This document shows positions 15,473 to 24,065 of a DNA stretch of 37,498 bases, piece by piece. Source of the stretch: Candidatus Woesearchaeota archaeon CG10_big_fil_rev_8_21_14_0_10_37_12 (GTDB lineage: Archaea > Nanobdellota > Nanobdellia > Woesearchaeales > ARS49); NCBI GenBank assembly GCA_002762795.1, contig PCYA01000006.1:1-37498 (forward strand), written 5' to 3'. The position numbers and the translations under genes are program-made. Within the stretch, counting starts at the first letter, position 1. Each line of letters starts with the position of its first letter. The notes below the pieces were generated by a model. The model saw only the letters and a program-made list of their open reading frames with translations. It was not told the origin of the DNA and did no database searches.

Positions 15473-15721
15473 ATGACTTCCATGAGTTTACAAGTAGGAG
15501 AGTACACCAGTCGCGTTCTGGGCGTGATAAAAGAGAAATTTGGGCTTAAAGATAAAGCAGAAGCGCTTGACAAGTTTGCAGACCTTTACGGAGAAGAATT
15601 TGTAGAAAAAGAAGTAAAAGAAGAACTCATTACAAAAATGATACAGGACTGCGCAAAATGGGAAAAAACAGGCAAAAAGAAAATGAGCATTAAGGAGCTA
15701 GACAAACTGTGCGAGGTCTAA
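15473..15721 (+). CDS. DUF2683-like antitoxin
   Basis: An 82-residue acidic/basic helical protein. The N-terminus (MSLQVGEYTSRVLGVIKEKFGLKDKAEALDKFADLYGEEFVE) resembles ribbon-helix-helix antitoxins of the archaeal DUF2683 group, and the C-terminus is a charged helix that could cover the toxin. The toxin gene follows after three bases, the standard antitoxin-first order of type II modules. Confidence 0.75.
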   Translation: MTSMSLQVGEYTSRVLGVIKEKFGLKDKAEALDKFADLYGEEFVEKEVKEELITKMIQDCAKWEKTGKKKMSIKELDKLCEV

Positions 15722-15724
15722 CTC

Positions 15725-16003
15725 ATGTTTGATTTTGACTTATCAGATGAACTCAAACTATTAATACGTAAACTGGCAAAAAAAGACAAACTACGCATTC
15801 TTATTCTGAACAAAAAAATAAAAGAAATCATAAACAAAACACACATAGAAATAGACACATACAAAAACCTCAGGCACGACCTAAAAGAATACAAACGCGT
15901 GCACATTGATAAAAGCTTTGTTCTATTATTCAAAGTAAACAAAGAAAAAAACATGATTTACTTTTGGAAACTAGAACATCATGATAATGTTTATAAGAAG
16001 TAA
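15725..16003 (+). CDS. RelE-type toxin
   Basis: A 92-residue basic protein of the RelE/ParE fold. The basic stretch YKNLRHDLKEYKRVHIDKSFVLLFKVN and the C-terminal IYFWKLEHHDNVYKK fit the fold, with the Arg, His and terminal Tyr positions used by mRNA interferases of this family. It follows the antitoxin gene in the same operon. Ribosome-dependent mRNA cleavage is the family activity; target preference cannot be seen. Confidence 0.8.
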   Translation: MFDFDLSDELKLLIRKLAKKDKLRILILNKKIKEIINKTHIEIDTYKNLRHDLKEYKRVHIDKSFVLLFKVNKEKNMIYFWKLEHHDNVYKK

Positions 16004-16017
16004 AAAAGAGGTGTGCT

Positions 16018-16221
16018 ATGTGTAAACAAAACTTAGGAAAACTTGACCGCGTTCTGCGATTTGTTTTGGCAGTTTGGTGGCTCGGACCACTCGCTCCAAA
16101 TTATCCATACGTTTGGGTGAATTGGGCAGTATTCATTATTGGCTGGATAGCTTTGATTGAAAGCTTCATCGGATACTGCAAACTGCACGAATGGTTAGGC
16201 GTGAATAATAAAAATCAATAA
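16018..16221 (+). CDS. DUF2892 small membrane protein
   Basis: A 67-residue protein with LGKLDRVLRFVLAV and two membrane segments, ending YCKLHEWLGV, the pattern of the DUF2892 (YgaP-like inner membrane) family. It starts 15 bases after the toxin stop, with GAGGTG upstream of the ATG. DUF2892 domains often accompany rhodanese or thiol-stress genes; here the neighbours are metal cassettes. Confidence 0.8.
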   Translation: MCKQNLGKLDRVLRFVLAVWWLGPLAPNYPYVWVNWAVFIIGWIALIESFIGYCKLHEWLGVNNKNQ

Positions 16222-16311
16222 TATCAGCAATCGTTAAAATGAGATTTGCGTAGTGTTATCACTAAATAATCAAACAAAACATTTATATTAGTTTGAATAA
16301 TTTAATTTATT

Positions 16312-16418
16312 GCACTGTTCACAGAAGAATTGAGCAATAGAGAACGAACTTGAATCTTTGGATTTAAGGGATACACTTTGTTGTGAGACTTCGGATGTGA
16401 GCAGTGTGCTTATTTTTA
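16312..16418 (+). ncRNA. Candidate small structured RNA or structured leader
   Basis: A TATA box ATTTATATTA (16281-16290) predicts a start near G16312. From there CACTGTTCAC (16313-16322) pairs with GTGAGCAGTG (16397-16406), a 10-bp closing stem with one G-U pair. It encloses a hairpin TTGAATC-TTTG-GATTTAA (16350-16367) and a UUCG-containing segment near 16389-16393. A T-rich run (TTATTTTT, 16410-16417) follows the closing stem as a terminator would. The C39-like peptidase gene begins 17 bases later, so this is either a free ~105-nt RNA or its 5' leader. I recognise no known family. Confidence 0.4.
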
Positions 16419-16434
16419 TCGATTACAACTTAAA

Positions 16435-17028
16435 ATGATAAAACACCTGCTTAAAATCAAACCAAAACAATACTTACAGCAAAGATTTGGTTACTGTGGT
16501 TGCTACACGATCAAAGCAATTCTGAGCGCATTTGGAAAAGATAGCAAAAAACCCCCAAAGAAATACCATCCTTACAATTGGAAAAGATTTGGTAGAATGT
16601 TACCGAAAGATATGATTTTCACTTTAGAAAAATATGGATTTAACGCTCGAATTAAGAGTGCAAATGATCTTTCAAATAAACAAAAAATTGAAGCGCTTAA
16701 ACAAGAGTTAAGAAAAAACAAACCGGTTATCCTGCTTGTTGGCAACGGATATTTTTGGTCAGGAAAATATTCACCATTAAGACGCTTTTTCATTAGTCAC
16801 TGGATCAGCCTGTGGGGATTTGATGATGAGAAAAAAATAGTCTATGTTTACGATTCAATATTAAGTCCGGAAGGTGCTAAAAAACTGCCAATAGGAAACA
16901 CGACAAGAACTTACAAAGAAATACTAAGAGATTGGAAAGGAGTGTTTTACTGCCCCAAGTATTTGTATATTGTATTGCTGACCAAAGAATATTTTATTAT
17001 TCCAACATCCATTTCCAAACTGGCTTGA
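16435..17028 (+). CDS. Papain-like C39-type peptidase
   Basis: A 197-residue protein with the catalytic pattern of a C39-like cysteine peptidase. The nucleophile is in RFGYCGCYTIKAIL (Cys about residue 21), with helix start after it. The His is in SHWISLWGFDD (about 122) and the Asp in VYVYDSIL (about 139). PVILLVGNGYFW is the family beta strand before the His. It lacks a signal peptide and any ABC exporter domain, so it is probably cytosolic. Such peptidases cut leader peptides or linear peptides; no substrate gene is obvious here. Its end overlaps a small convergent ORF. Confidence 0.75.
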   Translation: MIKHLLKIKPKQYLQQRFGYCGCYTIKAILSAFGKDSKKPPKKYHPYNWKRFGRMLPKDMIFTLEKYGFNARIKSANDLSNKQKIEALKQELRKNKPVILLVGNGYFWSGKYSPLRRFFISHWISLWGFDDEKKIVYVYDSILSPEGAKKLPIGNTTRTYKEILRDWKGVFYCPKYLYIVLLTKEYFIIPTSISKLA

Positions 17029-17170
17029 CAATTATCTTCAGTTTGCCGATTACAATTTCCTCTTCTTGGTCATTTGTCAGAACCAATCTGCTTTTAAGTT
17101 TAAATGTTCGCATTGCCATTGAGCAAAATATCATAAAATCCTCAGCAGTAATGAGAAGAAGCAAACTCAC
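16997..17170 (-). CDS. Small hypothetical protein with GTG start
   Basis: A 57-residue frame beginning with GTG directly after the TAA of the HXXEE gene (TAAGTG), which suggests translational coupling. It reads as a hydrophobic start (VSLLLLITAEDFMIFCSMA), then a basic/acidic segment containing LVLTNDQEEEIVIGKLKIIVK. It overlaps the 3' end of the convergent peptidase gene by about 32 bases. No family is recognised. Confidence 0.35.
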   Translation of the reverse strand: MSLLLLITAEDFMIFCSMAMRTFKLKSRLVLTNDQEEEIVIGKLKIIVKPVWKWMLE

Positions 17171-17521
17171 TTAAAACAACACTTGAAAGTAAAACATTAA
17201 AAACAATATTACAAAAAACGGCGCAGTAAACAACCCGGGAACATATTTTTTCTCAATGCCCCACCAAACCAAATGCCATGAACCATTGGCAAACATTAAA
17301 ATATTAAAAAATGCCATTATTTGTTCTCGTGCAGGAAATCCTGAGATTAAAAAGACTGCCAGGAAAAATCCAAAAAATAAAATCTCAAATAATATGAACG
17401 TTGACAGTCTCATTCTGAAGAGCGGAAATTTCTTATTGAATTTGTTAGTAATTTCTTCAATTGAGTGAACAAGCTGGAGAAGTAGAAAGACGACAAAATA
17501 ACTCTCAATCAAAGACATCAT
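17171..17521 (-). CDS. HXXEE-type membrane protein
   Basis: A 116-residue membrane protein with about four hydrophobic helices. LLQLVHSIEEITNKF contains the HxxEE motif that names the family, and NGSWHLVWWGIEKKYVPGLFTAPF is the conserved second half. The start at 17521 overlaps the preceding stop as ATGA; an ATG four codons upstream is also in frame. Function is unknown for the family; the conserved His and Glu in the membrane suggest metal or proton chemistry. Confidence 0.75.
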   Translation of the reverse strand: MMSLIESYFVVFLLLQLVHSIEEITNKFNKKFPLFRMRLSTFILFEILFFGFFLAVFLISGFPAREQIMAFFNILMFANGSWHLVWWGIEKKYVPGLFTAPFFVILFLMFYFQVLF

Positions 17522-17784
17522 TTCACCATCCAATTATACACTAAAGCAACAATCGCTCCTAAGCACCAAAACACTGCCGCTTCAGCAAGCATACTTACTA
17601 TGATATTAAACCAACTCAAATCAAAAGCAGGGACTACTTCAGTGTGCAAGCCAGCAACAAAAAAGTTCATTAGAAATTCGTATGAACTTGGAGAGAGCCA
17701 AATCCAAACACGAAATAATGGATGCAAAACTAAATCGATCAAAGCGAATGTATTTGCTAATGCCAAGATGTTAAATTTATTCAT
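17518..17784 (-). CDS. Hypothetical membrane protein
   Basis: An 88-residue protein with three hydrophobic stretches (ILALANTFALIDLVLHPLF, a central FLMNFFVAGL, and AAVFWCLGAIVALVYNW). Start MNKFNILAL at 17784 is chosen because it overlaps the methyltransferase stop as ATGAATAA, the same junction seen in the pgi operon. It is translationally linked to the HXXEE gene downstream. I do not recognise its family. Confidence 0.65.
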   Translation of the reverse strand: MNKFNILALANTFALIDLVLHPLFRVWIWLSPSSYEFLMNFFVAGLHTEVVPAFDLSWFNIIVSMLAEAAVFWCLGAIVALVYNWMVK

Positions 17785-18412
17785 TTTTTTGTCTCTTTCC
17801 TTTCTCAACAACAATCAAGCGCAACACATCAGTCCATAAAAATGTAACCTTTTTCACTTCAAATAACTCACTCACTAACGCAACCGTAGGATTTCCTAAA
17901 CGTACACCATACAACAAATGAAAAATAGGCTCAGCAAACAACTTCTGAAACAACCGTCTCCAAAAACTCTTTGAATAAGTATAATCAAGCACAAATAATT
18001 TTCCACTTTTCTTCAAAACACGATGCAACTCCTTAATGGCTTTCTTTTCAACTTCAGGTTGCATTACACAAAGAACAAACGTACACACAATTGCATCAAA
18101 ATAATTTGAAGGATATGTTATTTTTGTTAAATCCATCTGCGCAAGTTTTACTTTTTTGTGTAGTTTTTCTGCGCGCTTTTTTGCTCTATTTAACATCACA
18201 TGGCTTGCATCAATTGCATGAATTTCAGCTCTTGGATAAAACAACATATTTGCACCAGTACCACAACCAGCATCAAGAATACGCTTTTCGTTATTTTCCA
18301 GTTTTCCTCTAACTTGCGACCAAAGTTTCTTTCTTGCAGGGATATGAATAAATTTTTCTGAGAAATAGTCAAGATAGTCATAAAACCACCCTATTGTGTT
18401 GTACTTTTTCAT
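17777..18412 (-). CDS. Class I SAM-dependent methyltransferase
   Basis: A 211-residue methyltransferase with motif I ILDAGCGTGANML (about residues 40-52), acidic motif II AIDASHVML, motif YFDAIVCTFVLCVM and LHRVLKKSGKLFVLDYT. This is the UbiE/COQ5-like layout. The C-terminus has VTFLWTDVLRLIVVEK. It heads a three- or four-gene run with small membrane proteins, so a lipid or quinone-like substrate is possible, but the substrate is not determined. Confidence 0.85.
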   Translation of the reverse strand: MKKYNTIGWFYDYLDYFSEKFIHIPARKKLWSQVRGKLENNEKRILDAGCGTGANMLFYPRAEIHAIDASHVMLNRAKKRAEKLHKKVKLAQMDLTKITYPSNYFDAIVCTFVLCVMQPEVEKKAIKELHRVLKKSGKLFVLDYTYSKSFWRRLFQKLFAEPIFHLLYGVRLGNPTVALVSELFEVKKVTFLWTDVLRLIVVEKGKRQKNE

Positions 18413-18419
18413 TTTACTT

Positions 18420-18716
18420 TCACAAACTTTTAATTATTTCCAGCGATTTTTTTTGCATATCGTAATTTATGTTACCTTTAACTCCATGATCTAATAATAT
18501 TTCTATCATTTCTCTTAATGTTACGCTACAGAGTTTTGCTGCTTCGCGCAAAGTAACTTGACCTTGTTTGTACAATTGAACGGCATACCTTTGAATACCT
18601 AAAGTCAACAATTGTCTTAATGCCGCAGACTCGTCTATGTTCTCTTTCTTTGTTCGATACTCTACGCTATATAATAATTCCCGTGGCAATCTCGTGGTTT
18701 TAGCAATTGTTGTCAT
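18420..18716 (-). CDS. UPF0175-type antitoxin
   Basis: A 98-residue protein. The N-terminal TRLPRELLYSVEYRTKKENIDESAALRQLLTLGIQRYAVQLYKQGQVTLREAAKLCSVTLREMIEILLDHG is the UPF0175 pattern, a small helix-turn-helix antitoxin. Start at 18716: GGAGG lies 6 bases upstream, and the ATG overlaps the PIN toxin stop as ATGA. It follows its toxin, the reverse of the commonest order. Confidence 0.75.
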   Translation of the reverse strand: MTTIAKTTRLPRELLYSVEYRTKKENIDESAALRQLLTLGIQRYAVQLYKQGQVTLREAAKLCSVTLREMIEILLDHGVKGNINYDMQKKSLEIIKSL

Positions 18717-19201
18717 TTTTCCTCCAAAGCGTGTTTGCAAAGATCATACTCGATTTCGTTCACGTGCTCTTTAAGCCCATCCAAGAGACGCAAAGCACGC
18801 TCTTTGCTAATTTTTCTCTTTTTATAGAGCAAAACTATGAGTGATGATGAAGTAACTGCTTTTTTGCCAAGCTGATTCAGCAATCTTAAAAATTTTTGAT
18901 CGTCACTTGAGATAATATCGTGCTTAATTTGACAGCTCGCGGCATAAACTGAAATTTCTCCCTTGCCGAGTTTTAACCCGCTGATTTCATTTCGTTTCCA
19001 TTCATTTTTGACAACCGCCAGTTTGTTATTCTCTATGTTTTGACTAATTATTACTGCGTCTGGTTTGCCTTGTCCTTCATCAATGCATTCTTCTTTCACT
19101 TCTAAAGTGATGAATGCATTAAAGTTATTTACTAAATCTTCTTTGGCCCCTGCTTTTGTGAGTTTGATCAGACTATCGCTATCAAACAAAATAGTCGTCA
19201 T
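18713..19201 (-). CDS. PIN-domain toxin partner of UPF0175
   Basis: A 162-residue PIN-fold protein. Acidic residues sit in ILFDSDSLIKLTKAG (about 5-19), LGKGEISVYAAS (about 97-108) and DIISSDDQKFLRLL (about 114-127), the three sites for metal at a PIN nuclease centre. Together with the overlapping UPF0175 gene it forms a VapBC-like ribonuclease module. Confidence 0.8.
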   Translation of the reverse strand: MTTILFDSDSLIKLTKAGAKEDLVNNFNAFITLEVKEECIDEGQGKPDAVIISQNIENNKLAVVKNEWKRNEISGLKLGKGEISVYAASCQIKHDIISSDDQKFLRLLNQLGKKAVTSSSLIVLLYKKRKISKERALRLLDGLKEHVNEIEYDLCKHALEEK

Positions 19202-19359
19202 ACAATGTAATTAATCGTACACTTTAATAAATGTTTCGGTTTTAGTCTTTTTATTTATGCACTCAACAATTTGCTACATTGACCAGCACGTGTGTTTTTT
19301 TCTCAATTGAGTTTAAGCCAGAGCTATGATCTACTTTAATTAATCTTTCAAAATTCTCT

Positions 19360-19737
19360 TTACTTTGTCAACCGCAACCCAAACTGCTTCAATTTTTCAA
19401 AATGTTTATCATTATACGTCAAGAGTTCAATTTGGTTTTTAACACAAATAGCACCAATAAACACATCACGCATTTCGATTATTTTGCCTTTCTTCTTTAG
19501 CTCTCTCAAAATATCTGCTGCAATGCGCGAGGACTCATCATCAAAATCCAACACGTCAAGCCATTCTAAAATCTCAGAAACAGGCTCTGCACTTTTTCTT
19601 CCAAACCAAACCTCAAAAGAAGTAATTGCTGTTATAACAAACTCTGCATCTAAAGATTCTATTAACCTTTTTGTTGCATCATCTTTATTCAACAATGCAA
19701 TAAGTACATCAGAATCTAAACATACTTTTCTGACCAT
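19360..19737 (-). CDS. vapC: VapC-type PIN ribonuclease toxin
   Basis: A 125-residue PIN domain. VCLDSDVLIALLN carries the first Asp, TAITSFEVWFGR the conserved Glu, and RDVFIGAICVKNQIELLTYNDKHFEKL the last acidic sites. The ATG at 19737 is preferred to the GTG three codons upstream. It overlaps the antitoxin gene by 22 bases. Family members cut tRNA or rRNA; the target is not visible here. Confidence 0.85.
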   Translation of the reverse strand: MVRKVCLDSDVLIALLNKDDATKRLIESLDAEFVITAITSFEVWFGRKSAEPVSEILEWLDVLDFDDESSRIAADILRELKKKGKIIEMRDVFIGAICVKNQIELLTYNDKHFEKLKQFGLRLTK

Positions 19738-19928
19738 TTTTTCCACATGGGCGCAAGTTCACGCACTTTTTTTTCATCAACGCCTCCCTTGCCAAAGAAC
19801 CCCAACAGTTTTTCTTTATTAGGTTTTTTTTCTATTAAGATCTTAATAACTTTAGAATAACTATCTTCTCCTTTCAAATGCTTTAGTTTTTCATAAACAT
19901 CATCCGAAATACTAATCAGTTTTGACAT
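19716..19928 (-). CDS. vapB: VapB-type antitoxin
   Basis: A 70-residue antitoxin: SKLISISDDVYEKLKHLKGEDSYSKVIKILIEKK is the ribbon-helix-helix start common to archaeal VapB (DUF217-type), followed by a toxin-binding tail LLGFFGKGG and WKKWSEKYV. The ATG at 19928 is chosen because the upstream codons are a repetitive AT tract that also serves as promoter. It comes before vapC, in the usual order. Confidence 0.8.
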   Translation of the reverse strand: MSKLISISDDVYEKLKHLKGEDSYSKVIKILIEKKPNKEKLLGFFGKGGVDEKKVRELAPMWKKWSEKYV

Positions 19929-19957
19929 GCACAATATATAGATATACATATATATAA
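19929..19957 (-). promoter_or_regulatory. AT-rich promoter/operator of vapBC
   Basis: A run of TATATA steps with an imperfect ATATATGTATATCTATATAT palindrome lies right before the vapB ATG and includes the likely TATA box. It suits a leaderless start controlled by VapB binding. Confidence 0.4.
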
Positions 19958-19963
19958 AGCTTT

Positions 19964-20239
19964 TTAATTCCACCAGCCACTGCACCAATTATAAAGGCCT
20001 GCAAATATTCCGCCGCAAATAGCTCCGCAAACAATTCCCCAGATTAAACCAACCAAAACCCCTATTCCCGTTGCTGACAAACCAGGATAAATGCTAACCA
20101 GCATTCCAAACATTTCAGGACTAAACCATAAACCGCTCACGTTCAACATTGCAAACAATGCAACAAATGCCAAATAAACACCCAAAAAAATAGCAAACGC
20201 TGATGCTAAACCTTTCCAACTAAGTTTTTGTACTGCCAT
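19964..20239 (-). CDS. Small membrane protein (annotated in archaea as holin-like)
   Basis: A 91-residue protein with two hydrophobic regions: SAFAIFLGVYLAFVALFAML and a Gly-rich GLSATGIGVLVGLIWGIVCGAICGGIFAGLYNW. GAGGTGA precedes the ATG closely. Archaeal relatives are often labelled bacteriophage holin, but nothing here links it to a phage. It follows the copper operon on the same strand and could be co-expressed with it. Confidence 0.6.
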   Translation of the reverse strand: MAVQKLSWKGLASAFAIFLGVYLAFVALFAMLNVSGLWFSPEMFGMLVSIYPGLSATGIGVLVGLIWGIVCGAICGGIFAGLYNWCSGWWN

Positions 20240-20296
20240 TTTATCACCTCAGTTTACAAGCATCTATTAATTCAATATACATAAAACTATCTTTCT

Positions 20297-20362
20297 CTAC
20301 ATACCGCAACAACTTCCGCCACTTTTTTTCTTTGCTTTTGTTTTCTTTTTTGTTTTTTTCAT
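20297..20362 (-). CDS. 21-residue Lys-rich peptide ending GGSCCGM
   Basis: A tiny frame with a good ribosome-binding site (GGAGG about 8 bases before the ATG), located 11 bases beyond the copA stop in the same direction. It encodes a poly-basic front (MKKTKKKTKAKKK), then S-G-G-S-C-C-G-M. The Cys-Cys and Met at the end look like a soft-metal ligand group. It would be the last cistron of the copper operon. It could alternatively be a chance frame. Confidence 0.5.
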   Translation of the reverse strand: MKKTKKKTKAKKKSGGSCCGM

Positions 20363-20373
20363 TTTATTGCCTC

Positions 20374-22689
20374 CTACAACCTCTTCTTCTTCAACAAAAG
20401 TGAGTTTGTAACAACACTCACCGAGCTTAATGCCATTGCCGCACCTGCGATCACTGGGGACAATAACATTCCTGTTGGATAATATAATACGCCTGCGGCA
20501 ATAGGGACACCTAACACATTGTAAATAAATGCCCAGAACAAATTCTGCTTAATCTTTCTCATAGTCAGCTTACTAAGTTTAATTGCTTTTGGAACATCAC
20601 GCAAATCATTCTTCATCAATACAATATTGCCTGTTTCCATTGCAACATCAGTGCCAGAACCCATTGCTATACCAATATCTGCCTGTGCAAGTGCAGGTGA
20701 ATCATTAATGCCATCGCCAACCATTGCAACTTTAAATTCGCCATTATTTTGCAACTTTTTAACGTAGCCTGCTTTATCCTCAGGAAGTACTTCTGCAAAC
20801 ACGTTCTTAATGCCTGCCTGTTTCGCAATTGCATGCGCAGTACGCTTATTATCGCCTGTAATCATGTACACTTCCAAACCGAGCTTTTGCAAAGATTGTA
20901 CAGCTTCTTTTGAAGTATCTTTGATAACGTCAGCAACTGCAACAACACCAAGAAATTCTTTTTTTGTTGAAAGCAACATTGCAGTTTTTCCTTCGCCTTC
21001 AAGCTCTTCCATCTTTTTCTTTAATGAATCAAATTTGATTTTGTGCTCGTTCATCAATTTTGCATTGCCAAAATAATATGTTTCACTGCCAATTTTCGCA
21101 CTAATTCCATGACCGGGAATTGCTTTAAAATCACTTGTTTTCTTCAGTGTTGTTTTTTGTTTTTTCGCATGCTCAACAATTGCTTCTGCAAGCGGATGCT
21201 CAGAACCCTGTTCAATACTCGCAGCAACCTGCAACAAATGATCTTTAATTATTCCTTTTGCAGGAACTAAATCAGTAAGCGCAGGCTCACCTTTTGTAAT
21301 CGTGCCAGTCTTATCAAACAAAACATACTTGAGCTTGTGCGCTGTTTCCAAAGCTTCGCCGCCTTTAATCAAAATACCATGCTGAGCGCCCTTACCAGTA
21401 CCAACCATGATTGCTGTAGGTGTAGCAAGGCCAAGCGCACACGGGCACGCAATGATAAGAATTGCAACCGCTATCACAATACCAAAACCAACACCTTCCA
21501 AAAAAGTCCAAACAATAAAAGAAACTAATGCAATCACAATAATCACTGGAACAAAATATGCAGAAATTAAATCTGCAAAACGCTGAATTGGTGCTTTTGT
21601 TCCCTGTGCATCCTCGATGAGCTTCACAATTCTTGACAGTGTTGTATTCTCTCCTATTTTTGTTGCCTTAAACTTGAAACTTCCATGTTTGTTAATAGTA
21701 GCACCAATAACTTCATCGCCTGTTTTTTTACCAACAGGAATACTCTCGCCAGTAATCATACTCTCATCAATACTGGAATGTCCTTCTGTGATTACACCAT
21801 CAACAGGAATTTTTTCACCAGGTCGAACAAGAATAATATCATTTAATTTAACATCATCAATAGCGATTTTCATTTCTTTCCCTGCTCGAATCACTGTTGC
21901 AATTTTTGGGGACAAACCAACAAGCTTTTTGATAGCCTCGCTTGTTTTGCCCTTCGCTCTAGTCTCAAACAATTTGCCAAGAATAATTAAAGTGATAATC
22001 GTTGTTGCTGCTTCAAAATACTGACCTTCAGGCTCCATCGCATAAAAGACAATAAACACACTGTAAAAATAAGCAGCAGATGTGCCAATAGCTATTAGCG
22101 TATCCATATTTGCAGAACCATTTTTCAACGCAATCCATGCACTTTTGTAAAATCTTGCTCCGACAATAAACTGAACAGGCGTTGCCAAAACAAACAACAA
22201 ACCCATGGAACCAGGCAAATAATAACCAAAATAACCAAGACCATCACGCATGAAAAACATTCCAATAATCAACGCAGGTATAGAAAAAATCAAACTCAAA
22301 TGAAACAATTTTGTTAATTTGCTCAACTCTTCTTTTTCTCTTTTCTCCCGAATTTCGTAAGGATTTACTTTTTTTGCCTTTGCTTCCACATGAGATTCTT
22401 CAGATTCTATTTTCTCATCAACAGTTATTTTTTTTCCCTCTTCTTTCTTTTCCCCTTCCTTTTTTTCTTCTTCCTGATTCAAAGGAGTTGCCTTGTACCC
22501 TTTCTTCTCAACTGCCTGCACAAGATCAGAAATCTTTGCTTTGCCTTCATCATACTCAACAGTAGCCTGCTCAGTAGCATAATTAACGTTCGCGTCTTTA
22601 ACACCATCAACTTTCTTTAACGCTTTTGTTAACACGTTAGCACAGCTTGCACAGTGCATTCCACCTATAGATAAATCTGCTCGTCTCAT
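20374..22689 (-). CDS. copA: Copper-translocating P1B-type ATPase
   Basis: Exports Cu(I) across the membrane using ATP. An N-terminal HMA domain holds GGMHCASC (about residues 8-15), followed by a long Glu/Lys-rich linker. The core has TGES in the actuator, the membrane motif [12 protein letters not shown], phosphorylation site [30 protein letters not shown] and [24 protein letters not shown]. The last helices have YNVLGVP and [12 protein letters not shown], the Cu(I)-type (P1B-1) ligand pattern. 771 residues is normal. The ATG at 22689 overlaps the upstream stop as ATGA. Confidence 0.96.
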   Translation of the reverse strand: MRRADLSIGGMHCASCANVLTKALKKVDGVKDANVNYATEQATVEYDEGKAKISDLVQAVEKKGYKATPLNQEEEKKEGEKKEEGKKITVDEKIESEESHVEAKAKKVNPYEIREKREKEELSKLTKLFHLSLIFSIPALIIGMFFMRDGLGYFGYYLPGSMGLLFVLATPVQFIVGARFYKSAWIALKNGSANMDTLIAIGTSAAYFYSVFIVFYAMEPEGQYFEAATTIITLIILGKLFETRAKGKTSEAIKKLVGLSPKIATVIRAGKEMKIAIDDVKLNDIILVRPGEKIPVDGVITEGHSSIDESMITGESIPVGKKTGDEVIGATINKHGSFKFKATKIGENTTLSRIVKLIEDAQGTKAPIQRFADLISAYFVPVIIVIALVSFIVWTFLEGVGFGIVIAVAILIIACPCALGLATPTAIMVGTGKGAQHGILIKGGEALETAHKLKYVLFDKTGTITKGEPALTDLVPAKGIIKDHLLQVAASIEQGSEHPLAEAIVEHAKKQKTTLKKTSDFKAIPGHGISAKIGSETYYFGNAKLMNEHKIKFDSLKKKMEELEGEGKTAMLLSTKKEFLGVVAVADVIKDTSKEAVQSLQKLGLEVYMITGDNKRTAHAIAKQAGIKNVFAEVLPEDKAGYVKKLQNNGEFKVAMVGDGINDSPALAQADIGIAMGSGTDVAMETGNIVLMKNDLRDVPKAIKLSKLTMRKIKQNLFWAFIYNVLGVPIAAGVLYYPTGMLLSPVIAGAAMALSSVSVVTNSLLLKKKRL

Positions 22690-24065
22690 GATCTTGCTTC
22701 CCTTGATAAGTTTCTCACATAATAAATTGTTACAGCAAACACGACCAAACCAAGAACAATCCATGCAAACATCATCTCAAAAGACACATCCCTATAATAA
22801 TTCTTATTAATTATTGCCAAATCGAGTTCCTTGTCTTTTGTGAATTTTTTATTGAACGAATCTCTGAAAGATACTGTTGTTGGAAGATTCAATTCATCTG
22901 ATTTTGCAAGAACTTTAAAAGTTCCTTCGCCTGATTCTCCTGGTTTAAGAGTTCCAAGATACACCTTACTTGGTGCAGTCAATAGTTTAAAATCCTCTGT
23001 TTCTGTAACTTCAAGAGAAACATACCTTAATTCAGACAATCCTCTATTCGCCACAACAACCGTTACATCCCCTGCAACATCTTCTGAACGCAAAGTACTG
23101 CCCTTAAGCTCCACCAAAACATCAGGTTGCATGTTTACAGTTACAGGAACTTCAGTAAACGTGTTAAACGGATTATTATCCTCATCATTATATGAAACAA
23201 AAACAGGCAACACGTACACGTTAGGCATTGCATCAGGCATTGCCTGCACGTCAAACGTAACCTGCACAATTTGCCCAGGACCTAACGAATGTATCCTTTT
23301 CTGCGTTGGTGTTCCTGCAGGAGCAATACCTTTGAAACTCATAGCATTAACAGATGATACTGATTTTTCGCTATCTGACATTCCTGTTGATTTTTGAGAA
23401 GACATTCCAAGAGGAGATTTGCCACTTGATATTTGCATGTTAACTTCTTCCAAGCGCGCATTAATCATTGCCTGCATCGAGATCATATTATTCATATTCT
23501 TATTAAAATCATACGTCCCAGTCATATCAAGAACAACATCAACATTCTTCACAGGACGATCATCAAGATTGATCAAAGTTAAAACGACCTGACCAGTCTC
23601 ACCAGGAACAAGTTCCTCAGGAATCTGCTGAACACGATCAACACTAATTCTTGAATCAAAAGTTACAACATTAATATCAAACTGCTTCTCCGCATAAACA
23701 TTCTTATTCCTATTACTACCATACCTCACACGCAACGGAGCAATACCATCACGAGCATCATCCGCAATACGCACACGGAACTGCAAACGCTGCGTTCCTG
23801 TTAAAGAACCCAATTTTGCTGCGCGCTCACTATCCTGAGTCTTCAATATTGTAAACGGATACTCTTCCACAACATCAAACCACGCTTCTGTTGTAGGATC
23901 TCCCTGATTTGAAAGCTCAAAAAATACATCAACAGTCTGACCCGGCTGAGAAGGCATCGGAAGATAATTCACAAGATTGGCATCCAATATTGGCGGTCTT
24001 GCTTCAACAATAAGCGCAGAAAGTGCGAGCAATAAAATTATCAAAATAGTTTTTTTGGCTTTCAT
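22686..24065 (-). CDS. Secreted, membrane-anchored COG1361-like protein with Met-rich segment
   Basis: 459 residues: an N-terminal signal peptide ([17 protein letters not shown]), then several Ig-like beta domains of the archaeal COG1361 type ([60 protein letters not shown]). A C-terminal membrane helix ([19 protein letters not shown]) is followed by RNLSREARS. Between domains, about residues 190-240, is a Met/Ser-rich stretch ([22 protein letters not shown]) that could bind Cu(I) outside the cell. It overlaps both neighbours in the copper operon by ATGA junctions, so it is expected to work with CopA or the cupredoxin. Confidence 0.8.
   Translation of the reverse strand: MKAKKTILIILLLALSALIVEARPPILDANLVNYLPMPSQPGQTVDVFFELSNQGDPTTEAWFDVVEEYPFTILKTQDSERAAKLGSLTGTQRLQFRVRIADDARDGIAPLRVRYGSNRNKNVYAEKQFDINVVTFDSRISVDRVQQIPEELVPGETGQVVLTLINLDDRPVKNVDVVLDMTGTYDFNKNMNNMISMQAMINARLEEVNMQISSGKSPLGMSSQKSTGMSDSEKSVSSVNAMSFKGIAPAGTPTQKRIHSLGPGQIVQVTFDVQAMPDAMPNVYVLPVFVSYNDEDNNPFNTFTEVPVTVNMQPDVLVELKGSTLRSEDVAGDVTVVVANRGLSELRYVSLEVTETEDFKLLTAPSKVYLGTLKPGESGEGTFKVLAKSDELNLPTTVSFRDSFNKKFTKDKELDLAIINKNYYRDVSFEMMFAWIVLGLVVFAVTIYYVRNLSREARS

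Noticed and set aside
19964-20239. Prophage holin
   Set aside because: No phage structural, lysis or integrase genes nearby; the holin label for this family rests on size and hydrophobicity only.
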